Below the pieces are notes generated by a model. That model saw only the letters and a list, made by a program, of their open reading frames with translations, was not told the DNA's origin and made no database searches. From positions 34,136-98,135 of the forward strand of contig JAPTJF010000219.1 in NCBI GenBank assembly GCA_029339195.1: DNA of 64,000 nucleotides, written 5' to 3'. The position numbers and the translations under genes were made by a program. This DNA is from Micractinium sp. NFX-FRZ. Its lineage: Eukaryota > Chlorophyta > Trebouxiophyceae > Chlorellales > Chlorellaceae. Position 1 is the first letter of the stretch; each line of letters opens with the position of its first letter. This document shows positions 10,108-20,896 of this stretch, piece by piece.

Positions 10108-12928
10108 TCAGCGGCGGCCGTTGGCGTAGGCTGCGTCGCGCTCTGTGCAGGTCACTGCCGTGCACTTCCGGCAGCCGATGCCAAACAGCTGCTTGCAGGG
10201 CAGCTTGCAGCCGGCGCCTTCGACGCTGCGCGCGCCGTTGCACTCCTGGCACAGCGTGCCGGCAGCGTAGGCGCCAACCCGTGCGGTGTTGCAGCGGGCG
10301 CAGTACTGGCGGAAGGGCACAGATGCCGCGCACTTGCTGCCCTGAGCAAACGTCTTGCACTGCAGTAGAGTGAAGGGGTGTGCAGGGTCAGGCAGGGTAG
10401 AGGCAGGGTTCAGGCGGAGGACAGGTGAGCACCGGCACGTTTGGGGGTAGGTCGTAGGCGGGGGCCAGCGACGCCAATGCCAGGTGGCAGCCAGCATTGC
10501 GCCGCTGCAGCCACTGCAGCATGCCGGAGCCGGGCCGGGTAGGCGCAGCGGCAGTGCTGCCAACCCACGGCTCATTGCCACCGCTGCGCCTCTTACCCGC
10601 CCTGGCTGCGCCCCCCTCGCTGGTCAATCCCCGGTGGGGCGATGAACACACATTGTCAACCAGTAATGCCCCCTGCTTGTGATACCAGCACTGCCTCTGT
10701 AAGCCAAAGTGATGTTGTGCTGTAAAGTGGAAAGGAACGTAAAAGGCAACCGCAGCCGAAGGGCCCTGCTCACCACGCCGCCTGTCAAGCTGTACCCATC
10801 CTTGCACCGGTTGCACTTGAACTCTGCGGGGAGAGGAGGGCAGAGAGAGGGGGAGACAAGGGGTTTGGGGGTGGGGGTGGGCTGAGGGTGAGGATGCCCG
10901 GCACATCCAGCGTGCATGCTGGTGCTCCCTCCCCAGCAGCACACGCGGCACGCGCTGCCCGCTCCAGAACCTGCACCAGAACCTGCAGCTCCGCCCCCGC
11001 CCACACACTCGACCACAATGCACCACCGCCTTCCGCCCAGCTGCCCACCTGAGTCGACCTCGATGCAGTTGGTGGGCACCACGGCATTCTGCCACGTGAT
11101 GCTCCTTGCCTCGAGGTTCAGGGCCGCCAATGTGAGGCACTGCGGGCGGGGCGAGGCGGGGAGGTGGCAAGGCAAAACGTACGGGGGTGGAGGGAGAGTT
11201 GGGAGGCGGAATGAAGGGCAGAGGCAGGAGGAGGAGGAGCTGGGAGGCGGAAGGGCAGAGGGGGGATTCGGAGGGAGAGTTGAGGGGCGAGAGCAGTGCA
11301 GAGTGACGGCATCTGGCACTGGGGGAAGCGGGGCACAGTCAGCAGCAAGGCTGAGTGCTGGAGAGAGCAGCAAATGCAAGACTTGTCGCGTGCAGCCTGC
11401 ACCGCGGCAGCAAGGGCCGCCCCCCCTTGCCCCCCGATGGCGGCGCCTTGCCTTGGATTCTGTGTACGCAGCATTGATGTAGATGGCGTTGAGGGGCACC
11501 AAGATGAGGCTGCCGCGGCAGCGAGTGCAGGTGCCATCTGCACAGGCAGGCATAGGCAGGGGCGGGCGCGGCCGGGAGGTTCAGCAGCGTGGGCAGCGCA
11601 GGTTTGCCGCTAAGCGAGCGCCCTGGCCCCGCTGCCCTCCCCACCTGGGTTGCAGGCGGCGCAGTCCGGGTTCCTGGACACCTTCTGGCAGTTTTCAAGC
11701 GCCCTGGCTGCCGCTGTGGCCAGCTTGGAGGTGATGCACTGCAAGGGGGCGCGGGATGAGGTGGGGTGAGGGCGCGGCTTAAGGGTGCAGGTGGGCAGGC
11801 ATGAGGCGGAGGGCCTGAGCCTGACCTGCTCACACGCCAACTGCCCGAGACTGGGTGTGGCGTGCAGGTGGCTGTGAGGTGGTGGGCAAGCGCAGTGCGG
11901 GCTGGGCAGGGTGCCAACCGTGCGTCCTGGCGGCCCAGCCACTAGCGCTTCCCCCCGCCACAGCGCGCGCAGTTCGTGACGGATGCACAGGCGTTGGTTG
12001 CCCGCGTGCGCATCGGTAGCTCAGGCCGCTGCCATGCACCGCACGGCGTGGCGAGGGGCCCAGCAGCACTGCCCACCGCCAGCGCAATCACCGCCCTCCA
12101 ATGCATATATGCATATATATGCCGTGCACTCCGCGGGCCCTCCTTTCTATATGCCACCCGCGCCATTCCGGCCAGCCCAGCCCAGCCCAGGCACCTTGTA
12201 ATTGGGATCGAACCAGTAGTTCGGCCGGCACTCGATGCACCACTTGCCGTCGGCGCGCACGCAGTTGGGGTCGCCGCTGGCTGTCACAGACGCCGCGTTT
12301 GCCGTGGTGGGCTTGCACTGCAGCAAGGCAGGCGGGCAGGCAGGTAAGCGAACAGCAGTCTGTCAGGCAGGGGCGGCCAGGCATTTTATACGAGAGTTGT
12401 GGAATTTGGGAGGGAGGGGTGCATCTCGAGGAGTGGAATGATCTTCGGAAGCCTAACCCACCATGACGACGGTTTCGCCGGTTTCGCCAGTGCCGCCGGC
12501 GGGCGCCGGCAGGCGGAGAGCTGCCTTGCACGACAGCCCGCCGTCTTCCCGCGCCCAAAATCCCTACCACCGTGCTCTCACGATATATAGTGATCCAGGC
12601 GGCAGCCCGGCGGGGTCGCCCGCCGAAACCCAGCTGGCTTCCGCTCAAAGTGGAGGCAGGACAGGTGCCGGGGGCCGACCGACGCAAGACCCGCAAGCGA
12701 ATCCCGGATCACCTGAGAGACGGTGCCGTTGGGCAGAAATGCAGGCGTCCGGCTCTTATGGCAGCTCCAGCAGGAAGGCTTCCCACCAGTGGCACCGGTC
12801 CCGAGCTCGCTGCACTCGGTGCACCACTCGAGTTTCTGCTCACAGGCGACGTTTATTTTGGCGCAGTGCGCCCGGGGACACAGAGCGGCCAGACAGGCGA
12901 CCAGCGCAGCGAAACCGGAAAGGCGCAT
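10108..12928 (-). CDS. Secreted CxxC cysteine-rich protein, tandem paralogue 3
   Basis: Seven exons: 12713-12928, 12195-12317, 11645-11738, 11452-11537, 11049-11139, 10774-10823 and 10108-10359. This gives 303 residues. Five introns fall at the same phases and four internal exons have the same lengths (123, 94, 86, 91) as paralogue 1, so the two are close duplicates. Signal peptide MRLSGFAALVACLAALC, then CTEC, CWSC and CIEC, with later pairs CAAC, CTRC, CNRC, CARC, CQEC and CRKC; it ends AYANGRR. The intron after exon 4 begins with GC (AAG|GCAAGG), whereas the sister gene has GT at that place. Function unknown. Three copies in a row on one strand suggest recent amplification of a secreted protein family. 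Confidence 0.82.
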
Positions 12929-13674
12929 GTTGCGCAAGAACCGGCCAGAGAAGGGAAGGGTGGAGAGGCTTGGTTCTTGCTTGAAGAGACAGAAGAGAAG
13001 ACGGTGGGGAGTTGCAACCGATGACGAAAGCAGCTGTGACACCAGGGGGCAAATGGGGGCCTGGATGCAGCTGAGCGGCGCTCAGGAGCTGCCGCCGGTT
13101 GGCTACGGCCGTATACAGCAGCCAGTATGGCTACAGGTTGCCCGGTCACATGGCCTGACTGGGCGACGAAATCGAGGGCGGTGGGATACGCCTGGTGTTG
13201 AGCTACTTGCAAGCCTTTCAAGGGCCTGCAAAAGTTGCTGTGACTACGTGGTGATGGGGCACCGCTTCACGGGCGGTACCCCGGCCCACGGCTCCGCCAA
13301 CCCCAGTTTCCTCTCAATCAGGCCCTGGCTGCCCAGAAGTAACACCACTGCCCCACTCCAACGATGCCCTTGACCACGAGACATCTTTACAAGTACAATC
13401 AATGCGCTGTAATGAACACACTTCCAGTCAAAGCAGCTCGCTCACGCGCTCCGCACAGCTGCCGGCAGCTGCAGGGACACCGGCCTCCACCACCTCCCCT
13501 GCCCTCTGCATCCTCTGATAAGCAGGGACCAAGGAGGGGTTTCCCACGTGCGCCTTCAACCGCCTGTGGAGGTGCTCCCAAAGCGGCACGGGAGTTCAAA
13601 AGCCGGTCTTACACGGGCATCAGGGCGCCCACAAAGGGGCCCACACAACGCTCTCGGAGGGGCAGGGAGCACCG
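12929..13674. other. Intergenic: promoter of paralogue 3 and 3' UTR of the methylesterase gene
   Basis: No gene recognised. It contains a minus-strand TGTAA at 13387-13391 (a closer one is at 13609-13613). Confidence 0.5.
13387..13391 (-). terminator. TGTAA poly(A) signal, candidate
   Basis: Minus-strand TGTAA, about 285 bases past the methylesterase stop codon. Confidence 0.4.
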
Positions 13675-16600
13675 TCAGAAGGGGCACACGCGGCTTGCCA
13701 TGTCGATGAGCAGCGCGGGCAGCATGGGCAGCTGCCGGTGGCGGCACTCCCGCCCCATCACCTGCAGGTGGGCAACCAGGCAGTGCGGGCAGGAGCTTGT
13801 GAAGAGGGTGAGCACAGCCAGGCAGGGACTACAGAGGCTGCGCGCCTGGAGACAGCCACAAGGGACGCTGCACCGCCGACACATACATGCTGGGGGGGGG
13901 GGGGGGGGGACATGCTAACAACATATTGTGCACACACTCGACCGCAGCGGCCCTGCATCCGCCCCTCACCATGGACAACACGTCATCCATCAGCTCGTCC
14001 TGCCCGCCCCGCACTGCACACACACACAAGCAGACACACGCATGAGAAGGGCGGGCGGAGGGGAAAAGCCGTGATGAGACTTGTGGCAAGCAGGCGAGGG
14101 CACAGGTGAGAGGCGGGCGCGGGACGTGGTGGGGCACCACTCCTGGCCTGCGCCTGATTGTGCGCGCGCACTGCATGTCGCCGCCTGCCAGCCGCACACG
14201 GAAGCAAAACACCTCTTTATACCCGCTCCCCGCAGCCGACCCTGTCCGCCGCACGATGCACTACTGTCAACCCCGCTCCACTATCCAACGCCCACCGTCG
14301 GCCAGGTGTCTGACTCTTGACTCACAAAAGCAAACTCCTTGGGTCCACCCACCCGACCCCAACCCTTGCGCTCTGCAGCCCAAACGACCAGTTAACGGCA
14401 GCACCCCGCTCACTGGGGTCCTCCACGATGGGCATGGTGTGCAAGTAGCCTGCACACAGCTCAACCCACCCCACCACATTCCAGCGCTATTCATGCAGGC
14501 TCATTGGCAGCGCAGCTCACTGGGGTCCTCCACGATGGGCATGGTGTGCGACTTGCCCTTGTACAGCTTGAGCCGCGCATCAGCCCCCGCCTCCTGCAAG
14601 GGGCAACGGTCAGGGCACGGGCACAGGTGCGACAGGATGAATCAAGGCTAGGCACCCCTTCCTGCGGCCATCTGGGCGGGTCGCTGGGGCGGTTGAGAGG
14701 CACTGGTGCAAGCCGGGTGGGAGGAGGGCGCCTTGGCATGGCGTGCACGCAGCAAGCAAGGTGTCCATTGAGCGGGCACCAGGAACTCCTCAACCATGCC
14801 AGCCTACCCAGTCCAGCTGCACATGGGCCTATAGAACATAAGAGAACCTTCCCAGCCCCGGGGCCGCACCTTCAGGGCTGCCACAAACTCCACCGCAATC
14901 TCCATGGGCACCGACTTGTCCACGGTGCCGTGCAGTACCAGCACAGGAGGCAGGCGGGAGCCCACTGCCGCGCCCAGCTTCCTGCAGCACAGGCAAAGAG
15001 GCAAAGGGCAGGGCAGGGTGGGCATGGAGAAGTGGGCAGGGCAGGGTGGGCACACTTACTAAAGCGGGCAGGGCAGGGTGGGCACACTTGATACGGTGGG
15101 CAGGGCAGGGTGGGCGGGGCTGCCAGTGGAAGGATTCTGAGTCTCCTCCCCGCCTCAAGCCCTGCCCCCACCCAACAATGACATCGGCACATGACTGCTT
15201 TGCCCCTGCCCCAACTTGACCACGGTTGACCACTCTCTGTCCCTCCCACCCGCCTACCAACCTGAGCTGGAACGTGGGTGACAGCTCCCGCAGCCGGGGC
15301 TCGCCGTCTAGCGAGTGTATTGCCTCAAACATGTTGCGGTACAGCCCCCGCTGGTGCAGATGATCCGCCAGCGCGTACAGGTTGTAGGCGCCGCTGCACA
15401 TCAGGACATGTGGGAGTATGTGTGAGGGTACTGCCTTCACGTTTGCTGCGAAACAGCCCTCCCTGTGCAGTTGGTTAGCTAGAGCGCACAGGTTGTGGGT
15501 GCCGCTGTACGGTCGAATTCCTGAGCGGGCTGGCAGGCGTCAAGGATAGGAGGTGGGTACACTCGGGTCAGCAGGCAGGCGGGCGGGCGGGGGCGCCGGG
15601 CATGGTACCGGGCAGACAGGCCGGAGGCTGGGAGGCGGGCAGCATCAGAGCAGGCAGCGCCTCCCAGCGTGCCGCTTACCTTACGCCCACAAAGCTGCTG
15701 ATGCGTGCTGGGTCCCAGGCGGGGGAGGCGCCCACGTGGGGCCGCTCCTCCATCACCTGCTGCACCTGCGGCGCGGGCACGCGAGGGAGTGCGGGGACCC
15801 GCAGGGCAAGCAGAGAGGTGTGTCGGCAGCAGCCGTGGCAGCAGGTGCCTAATGGACTGCGGCAGGCCCTTGACCCCTCAAAAGGACTGGTGGCCACCAG
15901 CGCAGCCACCCACCTGTGAGATGAGGGCCATTGCCCCCAGCTGCCCCCCCGCCGACTGCCCCACAATGTGGAACGTCTTGCCGTCGCCGCCAAAGGCCCC
16001 CGCGTTGCGCAGCACCCAGGCGATGCCGCTGTTGATGTCTTGCAGCATGTCCAGCGCATTGCCCTGAAGGGGGGCGGGGGAGGGGGGCGGCAACATGTTG
16101 CATGGTGTTACGAATTTGCACAGTGCTCAGCACCCGGGAGATGCCCCCGCTGGCATCTTGCGGAATCTCTGGCGCGTTGCCCCCTGGATTGAATGGGGCA
16201 GAGAGGTGCTGTGGCGGAGGCAGAAGTGTTGGCATCCATCCCACCACACCTGAACACACAGTGCAGTGCCGTTGCCCTGACTGCCGGGCAGCGAGGCAGA
16301 ACCTGCTGTCCCACCCGACCACCCCACCTGCGGAAAGTTTCGGTAGTCTAAACAGAACACCAGCACGCCGCGCTGGCTCAGCCGCCGCGCCAGCAGCGCG
16401 CCCCAGGCTGCAGGGCAGCAGGGCGCAGGCAGGAGGGCGTGCACGCGGTGGCACTTGGCAGCAGCGCAGCCTGATCACCAGCACAGCAGCAGGCTCAATC
16501 ATGGAGATGCAGTGTGGAATGTGTCGCTGTCGGTGGAGCTGTGCAGCAGGAGCACCCCCCGCACCTGGCTGCAAACAGCCTGCCAACCACTCGCCCCGCT

Positions 16601-17754
16601 CCTCCCCCGTCCCCCAGCCAGCCCTACCCTTGTATCCAATGGTCCAGGCGCCGCCTGTGATAAAAATGACAGTAGGGCGCAGGCCCTGCTGCCGCCAGGC
16701 CTTGCGTGGCAGGAAGATGTCTAGCCGGTTGCGGGCCTGCAGGGGGGGATGTGCGGGGGGCAGCCAGCAGCTCAGTGACTGGCAAGACTGCTCTCCCCTG
16801 ACCTTGCTCCCCAGGGCACAGCCCACCCAGCAGCAGCAGCACCCAACCAACTCGTCAGGCCAACTCCACAGCTGCAGCACCCGACTCGTCAGGCCTACTC
16901 CACCGGCAGCACCCAACTTGTCAGGCCTACTCCGACTGCGGCACCCAACTTGTCAGGCGTACTCCGACAGCGGCCCCAGCTTGTCAGGCCTACTTTGGCG
17001 GCAGCACCCACCTCCAGGCCGTAGGGCACCGAGCGCAGCAGGCGGGGGCTGAAGAAGTAGAAGACAATCATCTGAGCAAACCCGGGCATCAGCAGCGTGG
17101 CAAACAGCACGAGCCGCCAGAAGCTGACCGTCCACCGCCAGCCTGGCAGAGGGAGCACATTGGCGGGTGGGTGCTGACGTTTAGTACGATCATAGCCGCG
17201 GGACATGCAGCACACAGTGAGGGCCTGCAGAGTAGGCGTGGCAGCAGACTAGGCATGGCCAGCCCACAAAAGCAGTGCACCCGAGTTTGCACCCGCGCGC
17301 CGACAGCACTTACCGAGGCCCACGTAGGTGTACAGCTGGGCCGCCAGCTTTGACACCACTGCCACATCCTTAAGCCGGTTCTCCCACACTTGTAGCAACC
17401 TGCAGCAGGGGCAAGAAGTGAGCGTTAACAGCGTGGGCACGTCAACCTGCGCACCGCCGCCGGCGCCGGCACTCTTTTGACCAGCGCTCACGTTGCTCGC
17501 GGCAGCTGCGCCTGTGCCTCAGGCGAGAGCTCGGTCCGGACTGACTGTCTGCTCAGCCGCCCCGACTCCGCGACGGTGCGCGAAAGCTCCGCGAGCGCTT
17601 GAGTCGGAGAGAAGGGCTCTTTTCTCTCGGAGCTCGCGAAGTCAACCTCCTCTATGCTCTCAGAAACGGCCACCGCAAGCTGGCCCAAGGATGGCGGCAC
17701 AGGCAGTCCACCAGCCCGCCCAGCGAGCAGGGGCTCCGTCCTGGGCGTCTCCAT
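13675..17754 (-). CDS. ICME: Isoprenylcysteine alpha-carbonyl methylesterase-like hydrolase
   Basis: Twelve exons: 17492-17754, 17314-17399, 17012-17142, 16628-16736, 16328-16407, 15914-16063, 15680-15765, 15262-15393, 14870-14981, 14521-14593, 13970-14013 and 13675-13761. This gives 450 residues, close to the plant enzyme (about 430). A hydrophobic segment lies near residues 117-150. An alpha/beta-hydrolase fold follows: VIFITGGAW (oxyanion loop, about 180-190), [15 protein letters not shown] with nucleophile Ser260, HGTVDKSVP with Asp367 and GKSHT with His399. The order and spacing match ICME. In plants these enzymes sit in ER/Golgi membranes and remove the methyl ester from carboxymethylated prenylcysteine, reversing the last CAAX-processing step. 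Three exons (6, 8, 10) have diverged copies in adjacent introns, listed separately. The identification is firm; substrate specificity is inferred from the family. Confidence 0.88.
13892..13909. repeat. Poly-G run of 18
   Basis: Uninterrupted G homopolymer in the last intron of the methylesterase gene. It is a likely site of length error or polymorphism. Confidence 0.95.
14408..14442 (-). repeat. 35-base perfect copy of methylesterase exon 10 end plus donor
   Basis: Identical to 14515-14549, which is the 3' end of exon 10 and its GTGAGC donor. It lies 107 bases downstream in the intron. Confidence 0.9.
15004..15120. repeat. GGGCAGGGCAGGGTGGGCA minisatellite
   Basis: Four tandem copies, about 26-35 bases apart, in the intron between exons 8 and 9 of the methylesterase gene. 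Confidence 0.85.
15436..15510 (-). repeat. Echo of methylesterase exon 8 start with acceptor
   Basis: Diverged copy of the first 65-70 bases of exon 8. Read from 15504 it encodes [14 protein letters not shown], against [14 protein letters not shown] in the real exon. It lies 111 bases (37 codons) upstream with an open frame through to the real exon. Confidence 0.75.
16119..16187 (-). repeat. Echo of methylesterase exon 6 start
   Basis: Diverged copy of the 5' end of exon 6: [17 protein letters not shown] against [17 protein letters not shown]. The offset is 118 bases, which is not in frame. Confidence 0.75.
16845..17010 (-). repeat. 33-base minisatellite derived from an intron donor
   Basis: Five diverged tandem copies of a unit containing G(T/G)TGGGTGCTGCCG and GGCCTGAC. 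The first copy is the actual intron start after exon 3 of the methylesterase gene, so the donor-like GT is repeated along the array. Confidence 0.8.
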
Positions 17755-18292
17755 TGCCCTGTGCTCGATGAAATAATTGTAAGGCGAATTTGGCGGCCAC
17801 CAACATGGCGCCAGGGAGGCGCCAGGTTGTAATAAGTATGGCAGCGGCGCCCGTCTGTCGCGCCGGCTGCCGCTGTCGTGCGACATGTCGTGCGACATGT
17901 CGTGCGCCCTGCTGTCGCACGCTTCAACAAATCCCCTGGTGTTACAAAGACGGTTTGGCTGGTCATATAGGTACAGAGGAGACAGGAAGGAAGGTCTATA
18001 ACAGGCAGAGCATGGGCGCTGGCGGTGCAGGCAGTAGAGGGTTGGGAGTAGGGGGAGGAATGAGCATATACGTATGCGGGGGAGAGTGTGGCAGTGTGGC
18101 GGGCAGGCAGGGTGTGAAAAAATCACCGCACGGCAAAATTGGAAAATAGAACCACACTTTGCTCAGACTTGGGTGCAGGGAGGAGGCATCATGTGTATAG
18201 GGGGGCAGGACATTGCACGTGCTATAGGCAAAGACCGTGAGGACCGGCAGTGTGCGCTGCTGTGTGCGCTCCACATGCGGCATGCTCTGTGC
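17755..18292. other. Intergenic: methylesterase promoter and 3' UTR of the PP2-A10-like gene
   Basis: No gene. It contains a minus-strand TGTAA at 17942-17946 and overlapping copies of TGTCGTGCGACA near 17874-17905. Confidence 0.5.
17942..17946 (-). terminator. TGTAA poly(A) signal, candidate
   Basis: Minus-strand TGTAA, about 350 bases past the stop of the PP2-A10-like gene. Confidence 0.45.
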
Positions 18293-20896
18293 TCAGCCCA
18301 GCAGCATGCCCAGCATGCGCTGCGCCATCCAGGCCAGCACCAGCATGGCAAAGGCAGCCAGCAGCAGCCACTCCAGGCGGAAGCGGTCGGCCAGTGCGGC
18401 GCTCGCGCCAGCAGCCGCCTCCTTGGCTGCTGTTGCGGCAAGCTGCACCATCACCGTGCGTCCCTGCGGGTGCTGCGCCACCTGCAGTGACATCAAATGG
18501 ACACGGGAGGGGCCAGGGACAAGGCAAGAAGTGGGCAGTGATGAGAGAGGGGCCGGGAACATGCGACCGGTAAATGTGTGAGCAGGCACGACACGGGCAA
18601 ACAAGCAGGACAGGTGCGCTGGTAGGCCAATGAGGAGCGAAATGCTCCGCCACCCCTGGCGCGAGGGCTTCGGGCTCCCACGGTCCTCTCCATCCCTGCA
18701 CCCCACCCCGCCCACCCACAACCCCAGCTCTGCCACGCCCAGCCCCTCGCTTCCCTGCCCCTCCCTCTCCACGCACATTGAGCCACTCTTTGCTGACAGC
18801 CGAGATCCACTCCAGGTTGCCGCTGCCCTCGCGCTGCATGCCAGCGCCAGTTGCCTGCGCCGCCTGCGCCCGCACGCGACGCAGCTGCGGCAGCGCGGGT
18901 GCCGCTGCGCCACTGCCGCGCGCCGCCTCCGCGGCCGCCGGCGGCGTGCACACTGCCCAGGAGCTGGCCTGGCTGCGTGCGCTGTCGCCGCTGTATGGCA
19001 CCTTGCCAGCCGCCACTGCCGCCGCCGCTGCCGCTGGGTGCAGCAGGACATCGCTGTCCATGTCAGACCCAGCTGGCGTCACCACCTCAGCGCCTGCTGC
19101 CTCGTCCACACCAATTGAGGGATGCTCGGCTTGCTCCTGCTGCTGCTGCTGCTGGCGCTGCCACTCTCCCGAGGCGCTGCTGCCGCAGGGGCTGCCTGTG
19201 TCAGCGGGCCCCTCGTCCTCGCCTTCCCCGGACGCCTGCGGGCCACCCCTGCCTGAGGCCACACCATTGAGCAGCTCGCTGGACAGCCTGCAGAGGGTGG
19301 CAGCAGTAAGCAGGGGCAGCAGCGATAAGCAGGGGCGGAACGGCTTTAGCGCCCAGGAGGTCAGAGCAGGAGGCCATGAGCGCGCTACAGCAGTAATAAC
19401 AAGGGCGCGAGAGCATGCTCACATACGACACAGGAGAGGCCACACAGCGGGAGGGCCAACCGACAGAAACCGCAGCAGCCTTACCTGAGCTGCGCGCGCG
19501 GCACCTGGGCTCCCGCGCCTGCGCCTGCCATTGCAGGGTACTGCTGCTGCTGTGCGGCGGCAGCGGCGGCGGCGGCGGCTGCAGGCCCTGAGGGCCCCGC
19601 CAGGTAGGTCCCCACCACATCGCGCGCAAACACCCCCACGCAGGCCTTGACCGCCTCCAGGTGCTCCGGCCGGGCCATGGCGCTGAACAGGTCCTGTGGA
19701 GAGGACGGAGGCAGGGTTGTGGGCATGGGTGGAGGTTGTGAATAGTGCAGAGTGAGAGGACTGGGGCCGGCTGAGAGCCTCGGGGTGCTCAGAGGCAGGG
19801 CAGGTTGAGCAGGTAGGCCAACCAACGCTCCAAACCACCCAACCAACCTCGTAAAAGTTCATGTCCAGCGTCTGGTCCAGGTAGGCGCGCATGCCGCCCG
19901 TCACAAACGCCGTCACCGCCAGCACCGCCACCTGCTGCCCGCGGGGTGATGCCAGGAAGTCAAGCAACCGGTTGGTGAGGTCGGGCTGCGGTGGTGGCGG
20001 CGGCGGCAGCATGGTGCCATCGGCACTGGCGGCCATGCGCGACGCGACCTCTGCCGCTGCATCGGCGGTCGACAGGCGGTGCTGGGCGTCGCAGAACGCG
20101 GTGACGAGGTTGCGGGCTCCCAGGGAGACGACCACTGACACCAGGCTGTGCCCCCGATCGCTCAGCAGCGCATCCAGGATGCGGTCCAGAGCGGGCTTGC
20201 TGGGTTGCTGGGTGCTCAGGCCGCCGTCTGTGGCGTCGCCGTCTGCCGCTGCCGCGGCGAGGGCTGCACCGCCGCCGCCGACTCCGCTGGCTGCAGGCGG
20301 GAAGGCGCAGAGCTAGATGTGAGAAAGCAGCGGTGCATGGGAGGCATGCCAACGGTAGCAAGAAGCAGGCATCCGGGCAAGCACTGGCACAAGCCAAGGG
20401 CGGTTCCGTGGGCCTGGTGGGCCTTCCTCTGCCCGCCTCGCCCGCTTCCGACCTTCCCGCAGGCACCCCACCCTGGGCCCCACTCCAGCACCAGCCCTCT
20501 CGCACCTGTCACGCCGCGTATGAGCGCCGCCACAGTGGAAGAGGTGGTGCCCGCCACCTCGGGCGACTGCATGAGGCGCGCCAGCTGGCGCAGGCTGGGC
20601 GGCACCTGGGTGCGGTCGGAGGCTAGGAAGGCGCGCAGGTCGGAGGCCAGCAGGGCCAGGGTGTCGGCGCCGGTGCCAAAGGCCTCAGCATAGGCTGCCA
20701 GCGCGGCGCGCAGACGGTGCGCTTGTGCGCGCCAGTCAGCCAGCGTTTCAGAGCGGTAGAGGCGGTAGGCGGCGTAAGCTGCCGCGCCGCCGCCCGCCGC
20801 AAGCAGCAGCGTGCGGGCCACTGCTGCCCGCCGCTCCGGCCGCCCCAGGCCCAGTGGCCACTGCGGAGCGACCGGTAGCCCCGTCGGCGTCGCCAT
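18293..20896 (-). CDS. PP2-A10-like protein (protein PHLOEM PROTEIN 2-LIKE A10 homologue)
   Basis: Five exons: 20506-20896, 19848-20290, 19485-19693, 18777-19287 and 18293-18481. This gives 580 residues, longer than the plant relatives (about 400). A possible membrane segment near residues 25-45 (ARTLLLAAGGGAAAYAAYRLY) is followed by the family core: DLRAFLASD and PPSLRQLARLMQSPE; then LVSVVVSLGARNLVTAF; then AYLDQTLDMNFYEDLFSAM. A long, poorly ordered insert follows (about 320-515) with Ala and Gln runs. The C-terminus has a hydrophobic segment (LEWLLLAAFAMLVLAWMAQ). Despite its name the plant protein has no lectin domain I can see and its biochemical role is unclear. Here it is probably a membrane protein. 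The start was chosen as the first ATG in frame with the hydrophobic segment. Confidence 0.8.
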
